This document shows, piece by piece, positions 33,819-44,389 of a stretch of DNA of 64,000 nt; position 1 is the stretch's first letter, and the number at the start of each line of letters is the position of its first letter. Below the pieces are notes generated by a model, which did not search any database, had not been told where the DNA came from, and saw only the letters and a program-made list of their open reading frames with translations. The stretch is from Bactrocera neohumeralis. Lineage: Eukaryota; Arthropoda; Insecta; Diptera; Tephritidae. Both the position numbers and the translations under genes were made by a program. The DNA lies in NCBI RefSeq assembly GCF_024586455.1, contig NC_065920.1, positions 19,120,144 to 19,184,143 on the forward strand, given 5' to 3'.

Positions 33819-35345
33819 ATATAGAGCAATTATATTCTACAAGGAAATATAAATGTTATGCCAGAATTTATGTGTTATGTAACATAACCGAAACACCCGC
33901 AGAAAAATGAGCGCTACCTAAAAGCAAGCATCTGTTAACCAGAACCGAAATAGGTAGACAAGCTCATACATATTTATGTAGCGTTTTACATGCTCTAATA
34001 GTCAAAACGGGCACGAGCACGAGCACGAGCACTTGTCAGGCGTTTATTACTAGAAGCAACAGCAGCATTTCATAACCAGAACTACAACTACCTATTAGCG
34101 GCACTTTAACAACTATCCCCTGAAACTAGACACCAACAAGTACGTACATACACATATATATGCTCGTGTTTCCCCACTAACTGCGAGCGTAATTAATTTC
34201 TATAGCTATCAACCGACATCATCATCGTCTGCGCTAACTGGCGTTGCCAACAGATGCTCACATACATATCGACATATGTACAAAGATTGCGTCTGGAGCT
34301 GGAGCTGGAGCATGCTGGTTCTAATTGAAAATTTCATATTCAGGTCAGGAGCAAGTCAGCTTTGAAATAATGCTAAAACGCGTGCAAAACATTTGGCCAA
34401 AACTAAAGCAGGACGTCAGAGTGCTTGCCACCTATGGGCGCGCGCGTGAGTTGGTGGTCTGCCAGGAAATGTACGCTTTGGCGAAAAGCCACTTATAAAG
34501 AAACAATTAACAACGCGAAACTGGCAAGCTGCTGAGCACAGGAAGTATTGAGTTGAAGCAGAACTGGAAGGAACTGCGAAGGAGTACGGGTTTAGAAGAG
34601 AGTTGTGGCTGAGCTGTACGGCAGGTACGGAGGTAAGGACCTGGGAAGCAAGGCAGACGTGTGTGTGGCAAATGAAAACTGTGCGAAATTATGAAAAATA
34701 AATGTACTTTTTTTTTTTTTCCGGCAACTCCTGAAGCTCTTGCGGAAAGGTAGCAATTTCTAGCCACATAGCGCTTGCAGCAGCCGCCCACATCGTCAGC
34801 AATTTTCCGCCGTTCTGGTCTGCGCTTAATGAAATGGGCAAGGCAAGTGGCGCGCAACTTCAAGAAGCTGCAGGAAATTTCGAAGAAAATGTAAGAACCG
34901 CAAACTACTCGGTACAGCAACATAGTACTACAATTATAACAACAAAATGATATTGCTGTTGCAGCTAAAATGAGGCTGGGAAAAATTGAGTTTGAGCATG
35001 TATGTGTGCTTGTTGTTGCTGTTTGCTTTGGTTGTTACGTAAACAGGACAAGTCTGTTGACTTTAGCTGCTCAGCTGAGCAACTGGGATTTTGCCGTTGC
35101 GACTGGAGTACCCTTGGCAGTGCTCGAAGTTGTAGGTTAGTAGTTACCTGGTTACATAAGAGCATGTTGTGGCGTAACTTATTAATTTGTGACTTTTGAG
35201 TGGAGGACAGAGTATTTTTTGATTTTTGAAAATTGAAGGTAAAGTTTTTTAATGCCATCCAGAAATTAGCGAGTCATTAATGAGTTAGTTATGATGGGTT
35301 AAATGAAATCAGAGTACTATAGACCAACGTAGGATGATTGAACAA
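33819..35345. other. Non-coding, ancestral-looking, small hexamer repeats
   Basis: Mixed composition without transposon relics. Contains (gcacga)n at 34010-34033 and ggagct three times at 34290-34308, plus oligo-T near 34709-34720. The 138-codon minus-strand frame at 34507-34923 reads Ser/Arg/Leu-rich sequence with no recognised family; a modest chance remains that part is a host exon. Confidence 0.45.
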
Positions 35346-35349
35346 TGTA

Positions 35350-35545
35350 ATTTTTATACCCTGATCAACACATATTAAGTTTGCCACGAAGTTTGTAATA
35401 CATATGTATATGTATACAAATGATCAGCTCGACGAGCTGAGTAGGTTTAACGATGTCCGTCCTTCCGTCTGTATACACACGAAGCAGTCTTTCCGGTTTT
35501 TAGATATCGGTCTAAGATTTTGCGATTAGCAGAAGGTTTCAAGAC
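35350..35545 (+). repeat. Dispersed repeat D2, copy 2
   Basis: ttttataccctgatcaacac, ttaagtttgccacgaagttt, aatgatcagctcgacgagct, cgatgtccgtccttccgtct and tttttagatatcggtctaag occur in order at 35352-35515. This is the opposite orientation of the copy at 33110-33330. It directly precedes LINE A copy 4, into which it may have inserted or from which it may derive. Confidence 0.7.
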
Positions 35546-35589
35546 CAGAGCATTCTTTTCTAGGACTCCCAGAGGTGATCTAGTGACTG

Positions 35590-36145
35590 ATTCGCAGAGT
35601 ATACTGAAATTATGGTGGAAACTCTTCTCTTCTGCAGAATGGCAGTGGAAGCATAACACCAGGTGAACCCGATTTCCCAAACGATGACGATAGAGCAGAT
35701 ATTCCCGAAGAAATTCAAATAGCAATTACCTGTCTGAAGAACAACAAAACGGCGGGGGCCGATGGATACGGCAGCAAAGAACTGTTAAGAAGCGTGCCTC
35801 AGCGTTATTGTAAAATATAGTTTTACGAAAGCATGTCCGACGATTGGAATTTAATTGTGCTAAAGTCCTCTCTCGATGAACAAAAACCAAACTCCATAAG
35901 GCACTCATTATTCCCGCCGTGCTATATGGTGCAGACAACATCTGATGAGTTGGCGTTACTAATTTTCGAGAGAAAGGTACTGCGAATATGAAAATAAAAG
36001 ACAGCGGCTACGCTGGCTTACACTGGAATATCCAATTAGCGTCACGTAGCGAAAAGAAGAAACGACTGGCGCGCTATTGTAAACTCGGCTATAACCGCGT
36101 AAGCGTTGTCTACGCCAATAAAGAAGAACAACTTCTCAAACTCAT
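35590..36145 (+). pseudogene. LINE A copy 4: RT start fused to 3' end
   Basis: The acidic linker (GEPDFPNDDDRADIPEE) and IQIAITCLKNNKTAGADGYG lie at 35670-35770, partly deleted before KELL. MSDDWNLIVL follows at 35830, then an internal deletion joins to the thumb region: NKNQTP/SLIIPAVLYGA-type sequence at 35875-35935, with TSDELALL...ERKVLRI. RLRWLTLEYPIS lies at 36008 and IVNSAITA-stop at 36075-36102, followed by gcgttgtctacgccaataaag. The ends match copy 3 at 11160-11210. Most of the RT, including the catalytic boxes, is gone. Confidence 0.88.
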
Positions 36146-36629
36146 CCTGTAAAATAATTAAATCAGGAACAAAGTATGCTTTAGTCCCAATTAAAAATTG
36201 TCAAAATGATATCAGAATGATTAAAATTGATGTAATCAATGAGACTGTAGTAAATCTACCAGGATATCATTATTAAATCTGGGATCTAATTAGAGACTTA
36301 ACTCCAATTAGTCGCCTACAATTCCTAGGTTAGTTTTTTCAAAAAATAATGAATTAAAAACTTTATTCTCACAATCTTAACCACTATATGTATATGGGTT
36401 ATTTCTGAGTAAAATAGTATTAATTTTGGGCAATATTCCAAAAAAAATATTTTAAGTGTTTAAATCTTAAGAAAAATGTAAGAACTTAGGCCGTAATATG
36501 CACGACTTAATCACTTCCAATCAATGCTAAAGCTTATAAGTTATATTTTTAATCATACATGAGTAAAAGGGTTGAGACTTAAGAACTTGGTGTCCTTTGA
36601 CCATCAACAATCGTTAATATGACCATTAT
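36146..36629. other. Non-coding, AT-rich
   Basis: No relic recognised. Lies between LINE A copy 4 and the Tc1/mariner derivative. Confidence 0.5.
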
Positions 36630-37232
36630 ACAGGGTGGGTCTCTAACGTTTTATATTTGAATTATCTATATTTAGACATTGGAAACGTCAAATACCATTC
36701 GGAAAGTGACAGATATTCAGTAAAAAGTCTAAAATTTACGAAATGGGTCGCTATTCACTAGAACAAAACTGGGAAATATTGAAAATTTGAAAGTTTGACC
36801 GAGGATGGTCAATTTTATCGAAAAATTATTTTTTCGGACGAGGCTCATTTCCACCTCGATGGTTACATTAACAAGCAGAATTGTCACATTTGGGGCGCTA
36901 AGTGCCATACAGCAAACGCTACACTCAATCTTTTACGCCCTATCTTCGAAAATCGCATAATCAGCAAAAGAGGTGATGTGAATTGGCCTCCCAGAAGCTG
37001 TGAGTTAACTCCGTTGGACTATTTTCTGTGTGGAGCTGTTAAAGATAAATGTTACGCCAACCATCCAGAAACAATTCAAGATCTAAAGTACGAGATTCAC
37101 GCTGCTGTAGCTGCCATAAGGCCTGAAACCATCGAGAAAGTACTCGTACTCCAAAATTGAAAAATATCAAGCCGTTTTTTCTTTATTGACTTTTTAAATT
37201 TAAAATTTTATATGGCCCACCCGTTACCATAA
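36630..37232 (+). mobile_element. Internally deleted Tc1/mariner (IS630) derivative
   Basis: Bounded by imperfect inverted ends: cagggtgggtctctaacgtt at 36631 and the complement of ggcccacccgttaccat at 37214-37230, next to TA. The original start MGRYSLEQNWEILK is at 36743 and stops after 15 codons, where a deletion joins to LTEDGQFYRK. The element is about 600 bp, well under half of a full copy. Two internal deletions, at the N-terminal DNA-binding region and between HIWG and KCHTA, remove the paired HTH and the second catalytic Asp. Confidence 0.85.
36795..37160 (+). CDS. Open frame from fused transposase remnant (121 codons)
   Basis: Inside the 36630-37232 element. It reads MTEDGQFYRKIIFSDEAHFH (first catalytic Asp), LDGYINKQNCHIWG, then directly KCHTANATLNLLRPIFENRI, DVNWPPRSCELTPLDYFLCG (third catalytic acid region) and a C-terminal helix to VLVLQN. 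The deletion at WG/AKCHTA kept the frame. It lacks the DNA-binding domain and the second Asp, so it cannot be an active transposase. The uninterrupted frame may simply reflect youth of the element. No evidence of host use. Confidence 0.6.
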   Translation: MTEDGQFYRKIIFSDEAHFHLDGYINKQNCHIWGAKCHTANATLNLLRPIFENRIISKRGDVNWPPRSCELTPLDYFLCGAVKDKCYANHPETIQDLKYEIHAAVAAIRPETIEKVLVLQN

Positions 37233-37910
37233 TACAAATATTAAGTGAGTGTAGTATAAGTAAAAAAAAACTTCAAAATAAAAGCAGCTCAAATCATTAA
37301 AAGCAACCCTCACGTAAACATTCAAAATAACCGCTATTAAATATTTTGATTAAGTGTGAATTATAAATAAATAGATTAGCGTTGCCTTTTCAATATATTA
37401 AATAACCATTTTTTGCAGAAAAGTCAATATAAACACGATGTATTTTGAATTCAGTTGACTATTAATCTCTCTACAGCGCACACAATAAATTAACACATAA
37501 CACTTTTTATATGCCACAGCAGAAGAGAACTGAAAAAGCGCTTGGAATTTTTTAGCCCAAAAATTGCAGCGATTAATAGCCAAAAAACAAATCTGCCATT
37601 TAAACGTCAATTTGTTAGCATATTGCTAAAATGGATTGCATATGTGGCGAATTTTCAAAGGCTAAAACGATATTTCGGCCGAATATCGTGATGAAGCATA
37701 CATACAAACATACATTTGTGATAACAACAAGAGTAAGCAAAAATAATATTTTGCTGCAGTAGAAAAGAGAAATAGTCTGAAAAAATAGTGGTGCCTTACT
37801 ACAAATTTCGAGACTAGCTCCGAACTTATTACAAACGGTTGCAGAAAGGTCAGTTGAATTTTTTGCTAAAGGACTGCTTTCCTTGTTGCTTAATTATAAA
37901 TTGCATGAAT
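37233..37910. other. Non-coding, unassigned
   Basis: AT-rich; the 70-codon minus frame at 37398-37610 has no family match. No transposon relic seen. Confidence 0.5.
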
Positions 37911-37914
37911 AAAC

Positions 37915-38690
37915 TTAAGGTAAATTTACTATTCCCCCTTCAAGTAGTTGAGTAGGAGTTCTAAAGTTTTGCAGACGACTGGAAGTCTCACTTCTTTTGA
38001 AGAAACTGGCCCAAGCTGTTTTTAACGTCCTGATTTGAAGTGAAGATTTTCTCATCCAAAAACTTGTCCAGAATATGATCGGTGTTGTAACACAATCCAT
38101 TCAAGCTGTAAAAGCTTTTGACGAGTTATCAAACTTGTATGAGGTCTCGCATTATTCAGCTGGAACACTACATTTACTCTAATGATGAATTCTGGCCTCT
38201 GCTGTTTGAATACATCACTTAATTTGTCCAACTGATTACAGCACACTTAAGAATTAATTGTTGTTTTGTCGAGAAAAGGATGAAAATAAAAGATCTGCTT
38301 GAAATCCTACCACACAGACAACATAAGCTTTTTTGGTGATTATCGGCCTTTGAAATGTTTAGCTGGTTCATCTTTTTTAGACTAAGATGTCTTAGGATTT
38401 ATATTTATGTAAAAACCCTTATTTCGTCGCCACTAACAATGCGCTTCAAAAATGGACAAAGCAAATTTCGTTCTGTAAGAACATGGGGAACCCATATGTT
38501 AAGCTTCGAAATTGATCCTAGGCGCTTCATGTGCTTTTGAACGGTCGCATTAGACAATTGTAATACCTCAACAACCTCTCGAGCTTTTTCCGCACATAAT
38601 TTTCGTCTTGCTTGAACTGCATTTTTAGCCTTTAGATGGTAGAATAGTAAATTATGCCGAAAATGCTCGTTTCGATCTTGCATCTTCGAT
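37915..38690 (-). pseudogene. mariner relic (minus), mauritiana-like
   Basis: Minus strand from 38683: MQDRNEHFRHNLLFYHLKAK, NAVQARRKLCAEKA, a deletion of part of the HTH region, VVEVLQLSNATVQKHMKRLG, WVPHVLTERN and FLKRIVSGDEIRVF (first Asp). Then QKKVMLSVWWDFK-like (frameshifted), CCNQLDKLSDVFKQQRPEF, QLNNARPHTSLITRQKLLQL (second Asp now Asn) and QHRSYSGQ, where SPDLAP is ruined. It ends with FLDEKIFTSNQDVKNSLGQF. Stops and frameshifts throughout. Clearly a different mariner lineage from 16.9 kb. Confidence 0.9.
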
Positions 38691-38830
38691 AGAACTATTC
38701 CAAAAAAAAATTAAGAAAACTTTTTACAAACAGGCCTTGCTAAATCAGCTGTTTAAATATATAACGGTAAAGCGGTTAAGTGTGAAGTTGGTTGCAAAAA
38801 AATAGCAGATCAGGTTGTCATCCGACGTTT
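38691..38830. other. Linker between two Tc1/mariner relics
   Basis: AT-rich; begins with oligo-A/T (38701-38720), which may include the 5' end of the minus-strand mariner. Confidence 0.4.
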
Positions 38831-38834
38831 TCGA

Positions 38835-39015
38835 GCCAAATTTTGTTTAGCGATGAGGCTCATTTCTGGCTCAATGGGTATATAAAAAAACAAAATTGCC
38901 ACGTTTAGGTCAAAGAGGTCAAGAGTTAGTATTTCAACAGAAAAAACAACGGTCTAATGTGGTTTGTGGGTCGGTGGAATCATCGGTCCATATTTCATCA
39001 AAAATGATGCTAGTG
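38835..39015 (+). pseudogene. IS630-type transposase fragment
   Basis: ILFSDEAHFWLNGYIKKQNC (38852-38910) carries the first catalytic Asp; a frameshifted MWFVGRWNHRSIFHQK stretch follows (VWCA.W.GGIIGPYFF.N in intact relatives). Same superfamily segment as at 36795 and 41830. Neither end of the element is recognised. Confidence 0.8.
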
Positions 39016-39585
39016 AGAATCCTCAAAAAATAGATGCCAAGAATATTCTTTCGAATGATAATAACATTCCCTATAAATTTGAACTTTCTATGTAGTTTCC
39101 TTAAACTGGTAAGGGAACCTCGAAATGGATCACCTTTTGTACATGGTACATACTATATACCTTAAGTGGAAGAACAACGTACCTTAGATGTAAGAATTTC
39201 CTGTCGGGGATATTTATTGGAGAACAAATTTTCAGTTGTAATGACATGACAATGACATGAAGTGCTACCTTTGTCTCCATGTGTTAGAAACAATCTGAAA
39301 TGTTATAAGAGATATCTTCAGTTTTATAGTTTTGCACGGAAAAGCGGTTATTAAATTTCTCTCGAAGAGTATTTAATATTAAAATATTCTCAAGCATTTT
39401 AAGACTGCTTATAGTTCATAACTTTTTATAGGAATGAGTTAAGTTATTTTACCAAGGTAGGATGTTTGACAGGAAGTGCTCTTAATTCAGCCTCGAAACC
39501 GGAAACTATTCCCAGCTCAAAACGTTCGATGTATGGAGAATAGTAAAACACCGAAGGTATTATCAACTGAAAATCTGTAGTGGAC
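39016..39585. other. Non-coding, unassigned
   Basis: May include 3' remains of the IS630 relic. Phrases such as aagagatatcttcagttttatag (39308-39330) resemble the D2 repeat that follows. Confidence 0.4.
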
Positions 39586-39589
39586 CTAT

Positions 39590-39980
39590 GTCAGTCATTG
39601 GTAAGGTAACTAAGCTGCTAATTTGTTGGAACTGCCGAACATTATACCACTATAGCAGATCAGAATCAAGTATAGTATATGCGCGAACTAGTCCCTTACT
39701 TTTTGTGATATCGATATGGAATTCTTACTTTTTTCTGCTGAATTTGTTGGAACTGAAATTTATGCTTGTATGGAAAAACTTTCACTTGAGGAGATATCTT
39801 CCCGAAATTTGGCGTGGATTATTACTTAAGGAATTTATACAATCTCTGAAGTAATTGTGCAGATCGGATAACTATAGCATATAGCTTGCGTAAAAACTCA
39901 ACGATCGAAATTAAGTGTTTGTAGGGAAAATTGTTCATTTTAGGAGATATCTCCGTCGAGAGAATTGTAAATTTATGCTG
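39590..39980. repeat. Dispersed repeat D2, copy 3
   Basis: Contains cactatagcagatcagaatc (39650), gcttgtatggaaaaactttc (39764), ggagatatcttcccgaaatttgg (39790-39812) and a second round cagatcggataactatagca...gtgtttgtagggaaaa...ggagatatctcc (39862-39957). The module is therefore present twice in tandem, which is the usual structure of this repeat type as I remember it. The 88-codon frame at 39588-39854 is incidental. Confidence 0.65.
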
Positions 39981-41717
39981 ATAGAAAAAAGGTTACGTTA
40001 TTATATGATATTCAACATTTTGTAAATTTATAAAGAGGCATTGAGATAACTCTTTTGCAACTAAATCTTCTATAAATGTAAAACGCTTAAGTAGCCCACG
40101 GTTATACTTAGGTTGAAAGTATTGAAAATTGCAGCAACCTGGGATCGAATAGAAATCTGCTAAACAGCATAGATGGATAAAGAAAATGATAAATAAGGCA
40201 CAGTGAAAATTAAACCAAAAATAAGCCAAACTATTTTAAGATCTTCCATTAGATTAGAGAACCTAAAAAAGAACTAAAGTAGGTCCTATGGGTGAGTTAG
40301 GTCCTATATTCAATTATGCATCAGATTGTAGTACCGTCGAAATCTTGATAGATATTCACTGGAACATTTATTTAACCGGTACACAACTGGTACTTAAGCG
40401 GAAGTGCTGCATGAAACAGCACAAGGAAATATTAGTGCGCCAAAATTGACGCTTTGCGAACACTAACTGTACCACCACATATGCAAATATATATAAGCTA
40501 TTGTTCACACACACATAGCCACACACACAATTTGGGGCCAGCATGTGCATTAATCATTCGCGCCATTATTCAACGAATCCAAAACGCCAATGCAACACGA
40601 AAAATCCATTATCGCAAAACAGCCGAAACGACTAACTGTGAATTGCATATAAAAATTCAAATGCAAAGCCATACATTTTTAACTGATGCACACAACCGCA
40701 TACATATGCATACATTACAAGCAACTTCGCTTATATATGTACATATATGTGTGTGTCGCGTTGGCAAATGTCCTTTGGCGAATTTGCAGTTGACTAAAAA
40801 CCAAGCGACTGCCTGCATGGGCTGGCATATTTTGCGAATGAATGGCATTGGCGGGAATTGCATAACAAAAATTGCATAATAACATATGCATCGGCGGGCA
40901 AACATTGATAGGCAAACGTTTACACGGACACACACACACATATGTTCAAACACTATGTTATAAATACTGTTACATGCCGCAAGTGTACAAGCCACCAGCC
41001 TGCCGGTGTGTGCCGCAATTTTTCTACGCTTCCGCGCGTTGACTGCTGCGGCGGCTTTGCTGCTCGTAAATGTTTGATTCATGCGACAGACTCATGAATT
41101 TTTCAGCCATTCGCCATTTTTTTCGCATTTTTTTACAACAACCTTAATGCTCGCACTCACATATGAATTACGCTATGTGTGTGCGTGTGAGTTGTTTCTA
41201 GAAAAAGTTACGCCACTGCACTTTTGCACATTTTCCAGTCGGAAAATTTGCATTTATCGAACATATGCCGAAAAGCTGGCAAAATTGTAATATCGAAAAA
41301 AATAAAAAAAAAAAACAAAATGAAAAAAATAAAAAAATTAAAAATAATATAAAGAAATCAAATAAAAAAGTCAGAAAATAATATAAAAATTAAAATATGA
41401 AAGCCCTTACTTAGTAATAAAATAAAAATGACAATAAAATAGCCTATGTTTTTCGCATTTTTCACTGCTTTGCATTATCGCTGCGCTGCCAGAAGCGCTG
41501 CCAACGGAAATTTGTATTTTTTGTCTGCATTCTTGCGTAATAAATTATGCAAAAGGAACTTATTTCAAGTGATTATTTCTATGTTGGCGCGCACGAGGCA
41601 AATTCGTTGCCACAATGAGACATATTAGCGATATGAGGCTTTTTAATACCACAGGGCGTATACGTAACCTCTGGAAAATAGAAATTTTTCTCCAAGTAAA
41701 AAAATTAAAGACGATAT
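39981..41717. other. Non-coding, ancestral-looking, CA-rich and A-rich parts
   Basis: 40400-41280 has strong CA/TG and ATATGCAT microsatellite-like words (40507-40530, 40730-40760, 40926-40945) and fly-like non-coding composition. Two 141-codon frames on opposite strands at 40454-41082 overlap each other and read His/Cys-rich translations of these words, so neither is called. 41285-41430 is a nearly pure A/T run (aaaaaaataaaaaaattaaa). No transposon relic. Confidence 0.55.
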
Positions 41718-42345
41718 AACGGGTGGTCCCATCAAAGGTACTGTTTTAATAGAATTTTTTCGACTGATCACGCGTGAGTCGAGCTGTCATGTTATTTTTG
41801 TTCAGTATTGTTTATCATTTCATCATAGAAAGCCAAATTTGGTCAGCGATTAGGCCCATTTTTGGCTCAATGAGTATATACACAAACAAAATTGCCACAT
41901 TTAGCAACCTGAGCAACCTGAAGAGATTCTAGAGCTGCCATTTCATTCAGAAAAAAACGGTTTGGTGTGTTTTGTTGGTCGTAGGAACCATCGGTTCATA
42001 GTTTTTCAAAAATATGGTGAAAAAGTAACCGCCATTGGCGACCGTCGCACCCTGATAACCAAACTATTTAGTTCCTAAAATTGAAGCTCGTGATCTCGGC
42101 GACATTTAGTTTCAGGAAGACGGCGCCACTTCGGTAAACAGATAATTTCAAGTTTTGCGAAGGTCGATTGGCCACCAAGATCGTGTGATATCAAGGGTGT
42201 AACTTTTTCCTATAAGGATATGTAATATATGTAGTCTATGCGGACAATCCCGCTTCGTTTAAGTCCTTGGAGCGATCGAGTAATCGAAAATTGGACTCAA
42301 TGAATGGACCATCTGAATGGCTGCGGCCAACATTTGAAAGAGATA
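41718..42345 (+). pseudogene. IS630-type Tc1/mariner relic
   Basis: Starts with taacgggtggtcccatcaaa (41718), similar to the ends of the 36.6 kb element. It reads PNLVSD.AHFWLNEYIHKQN (first Asp, a stop at the Glu codon), VCFVGRRNHRFIVFQK, VTAIGDRRTLIT, then GRRRHFGKQ, DWPPRSCDIKGVTF and WSDRVIENWTQ near 42285. The second Asp block (FQQDGAT) reads FQEDGATS in another frame near 42110. Multiple frameshifts; the element is near full length but dead. Confidence 0.85.
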
Positions 42346-42439
42346 ACCGAGAAACTCCTGTAGTTGAATATTAGCTATCGGCAAATCACTCTAAGCCAAT
42401 AAAAAATCTGCTTAGGTGCTTTACAAATTTTTGCTATTT

Positions 42440-43085
42440 CACCTAGATTCGATGGGTTTTATCTTGATTTGACATAAGCGGCATATTCGAGGAGGAAGTG
42501 TTGAAATGATTCTAACTTATCTTCTTCAAAACAGCTGAAAAAACTGACATCCCAAAAGATTTTCAATCTTACGGTATGAGTCCCGAAGGGACAATGTACA
42601 CATGAACTCCACGAACCATTGAATGGTGGACCTTGCTAAGAGAAATTAGCTTTCTAGACATTTTTCGATTTACTCCGGGCCAAAAGAACCTTGCGACTGC
42701 ACAGTTTGTTGCGATACCGGCAACTGACCCACTCTACACATAAATAGCTCGAAGTTAGAGATAAAGTGTCTAGATATTCCTTCCCTAATCACGATACTGG
42801 CCTTAAGTTCACTGACTATGCAAGTGAACTTAAGGCCAATATCGCTGCCCTACTATCGGAGTTTACACCACTGAAGGAGGCTGCTCTTTGAAACTGTAGT
42901 TCCGCTGCTATCTTTATGACAGCCACCTCCGCTTGGATAACGCTGCAGTAGACAAGAAGCCTAAAACTGGATTCCATCAGTTTCAACAGTGCACTCCTCC
43001 ATAAACCTTCCCCGCAAGCATTGATCCATTCGTAAAACAACTCACCATCCAGCTCCTCCACCGAGTCCCTTCCCCATGCCTCCCT
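42440..43085 (-). pseudogene. LINE B relic: RNase H and C-terminus (minus)
   Basis: Minus strand: ESSFRLLVYCSVIQAEVAVI, KIAAELQFQRAA and NSDSRAAILALSSLA (42816-42990) are the RNase H core, with the second Asp strand (SDSRAA) intact. The region then meets the 42798-42838 hairpin. Further on come pieces resembling LLSLSKVHHSMVRGV, HCPFGTHTVRLK and FEEDKLESFQHFLLEYA (about 42480-42670), the LTGHC..G.HA..L and CCHC regions in shifting frames. The upstream end near 43085-43169 is open but unrecognised. Confidence 0.82.
42798..42838. other. Perfect 16-bp hairpin in a LINE relic
   Basis: Arms tggccttaagttcact (42798-42813) and agtgaacttaaggcca (42823-42838) are exact reverse complements around a 9-nt loop, gactatgca. 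After one mismatch, three further pairs extend it (ata/tat). The right arm with the loop looks like LINE sequence (ALSSLA then a SEL-like run), so the left arm is probably a templated copy. Confidence 0.9.
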
Positions 43086-44385
43086 CAAAGATATCTGAGT
43101 AGAGAAACGACAGCCAGAGCTAGGGTCGGCGACCTGGTAATACAAGTAGTTTGAGTCATCTAAGTACATAATTACTCAGATTCTCTGAATCTGAGAGCAG
43201 CTTCTCTTTTCTTTTTAGGATATAACCAAGCCTTATAAGAGAATATTTGCGATAATTAGCTAAGCAGAGGAGTGTAAATATTTGATTAAGGACAATCCGT
43301 TTATATGATTTTGTTCACAATGTTATTGGTCAACATGATAACACCGTCCGTTCTAATGCAATCCTAAATTTAGCTATGATGGCAACCAGAAAGATTTATT
43401 ACAACTAGTAACAAAATTTAGAATCATTAATAGAAACTGGTGCGATTCTTTACTAGTCTTCACATACATACTTTATCATTTACCTTTATTATTCTCACTT
43501 TCAAATTAAAAAGAGTACTCCAAATTAATCTAAAATTGTTACTAACTTAGTAATGATTGCTTTGCACCACTTCCTTCCTATCGCATTTGCTCGCTATTGT
43601 TCTTTTAATGCCAGCATTCTTCAGACTACGAAGAACTAATACAATCGATTTGCTGCCTTGTTGGTCTTGTCTTTCAATCCATTCATTCGCTTCATTCTGC
43701 TAACCAATTTCCTTGGTTTGTTGTTGTTGTAAGGATACGGTGCTCAAATGAACAGGAAACTAACTTTATCCTTGCCCACTTATTGTCAGTATTGAATTCG
43801 TGAATTCAGATAATGATGTCCTTGTTATCAACTTAATCTGCTGACTCTTGCTTTAGCCCAAACAACCATGCGAGACAATGGGAAAGTGAGAAGGAGCTGC
43901 TTAAATTGGCTACTTGCTTTCTGAGCGACGAACATTGCTTTACTTATGGAGGTAATTATTAAAGAGAGTGACAGGGAAAGAGAGACAGCTGAAGGCAATT
44001 TAAAAGATTTATTTAGTTATCGAAAACGGATTTTTATTGTAGTGTTAATTGACAACTTTAAGCATAGAAGATAGTTGCCAATAATGATTATTGTTAAATA
44101 CATGTTGAAAGGATGCGATTAATGCCTATGTCATTAGACAATATATATTAAGTACGCATAAAATTAAAAATTAAACACAAAGATTATGCAGACCTATAAA
44201 CTAATTATTGCTCTCGAGCCATCAGTTGAATGTAACTATCCCATCCAAGTGAAAGATTTCGGTATGAGGTGAATCGGAAATTTGCGGATGACTTTGAAGA
44301 AAAGATCTTTTGGCGATATCATAAAACATTTCCGGGATCAATGACTTTTACCGGTGTCAAAACAAATTTCGAACATCAATTAAGA
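43086..44385. other. Non-coding, unassigned
   Basis: No transposon protein relic is recognised. ttgttgttgt at 43720-43729 could be a reversed (ACA)n LINE tail, but no LINE protein adjoins it. Confidence 0.45.
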
Positions 44386-44389
44386 AAAA

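Noticed and set aside
34507..34923. 138-codon minus-strand frame as a host exon
   Set aside because: No motif, no splice-site pairing I could defend, and oligo-T (Lys run) in the middle; left as non-coding with low residual probability.
39588..39854. 88-codon frame
   Set aside because: Lies wholly inside a dispersed non-coding repeat (D2).
40454..41082. Two 141-codon frames on opposite strands
   Set aside because: They overlap each other and translate CA/ATATGC microsatellite-like words; no recognisable domain.
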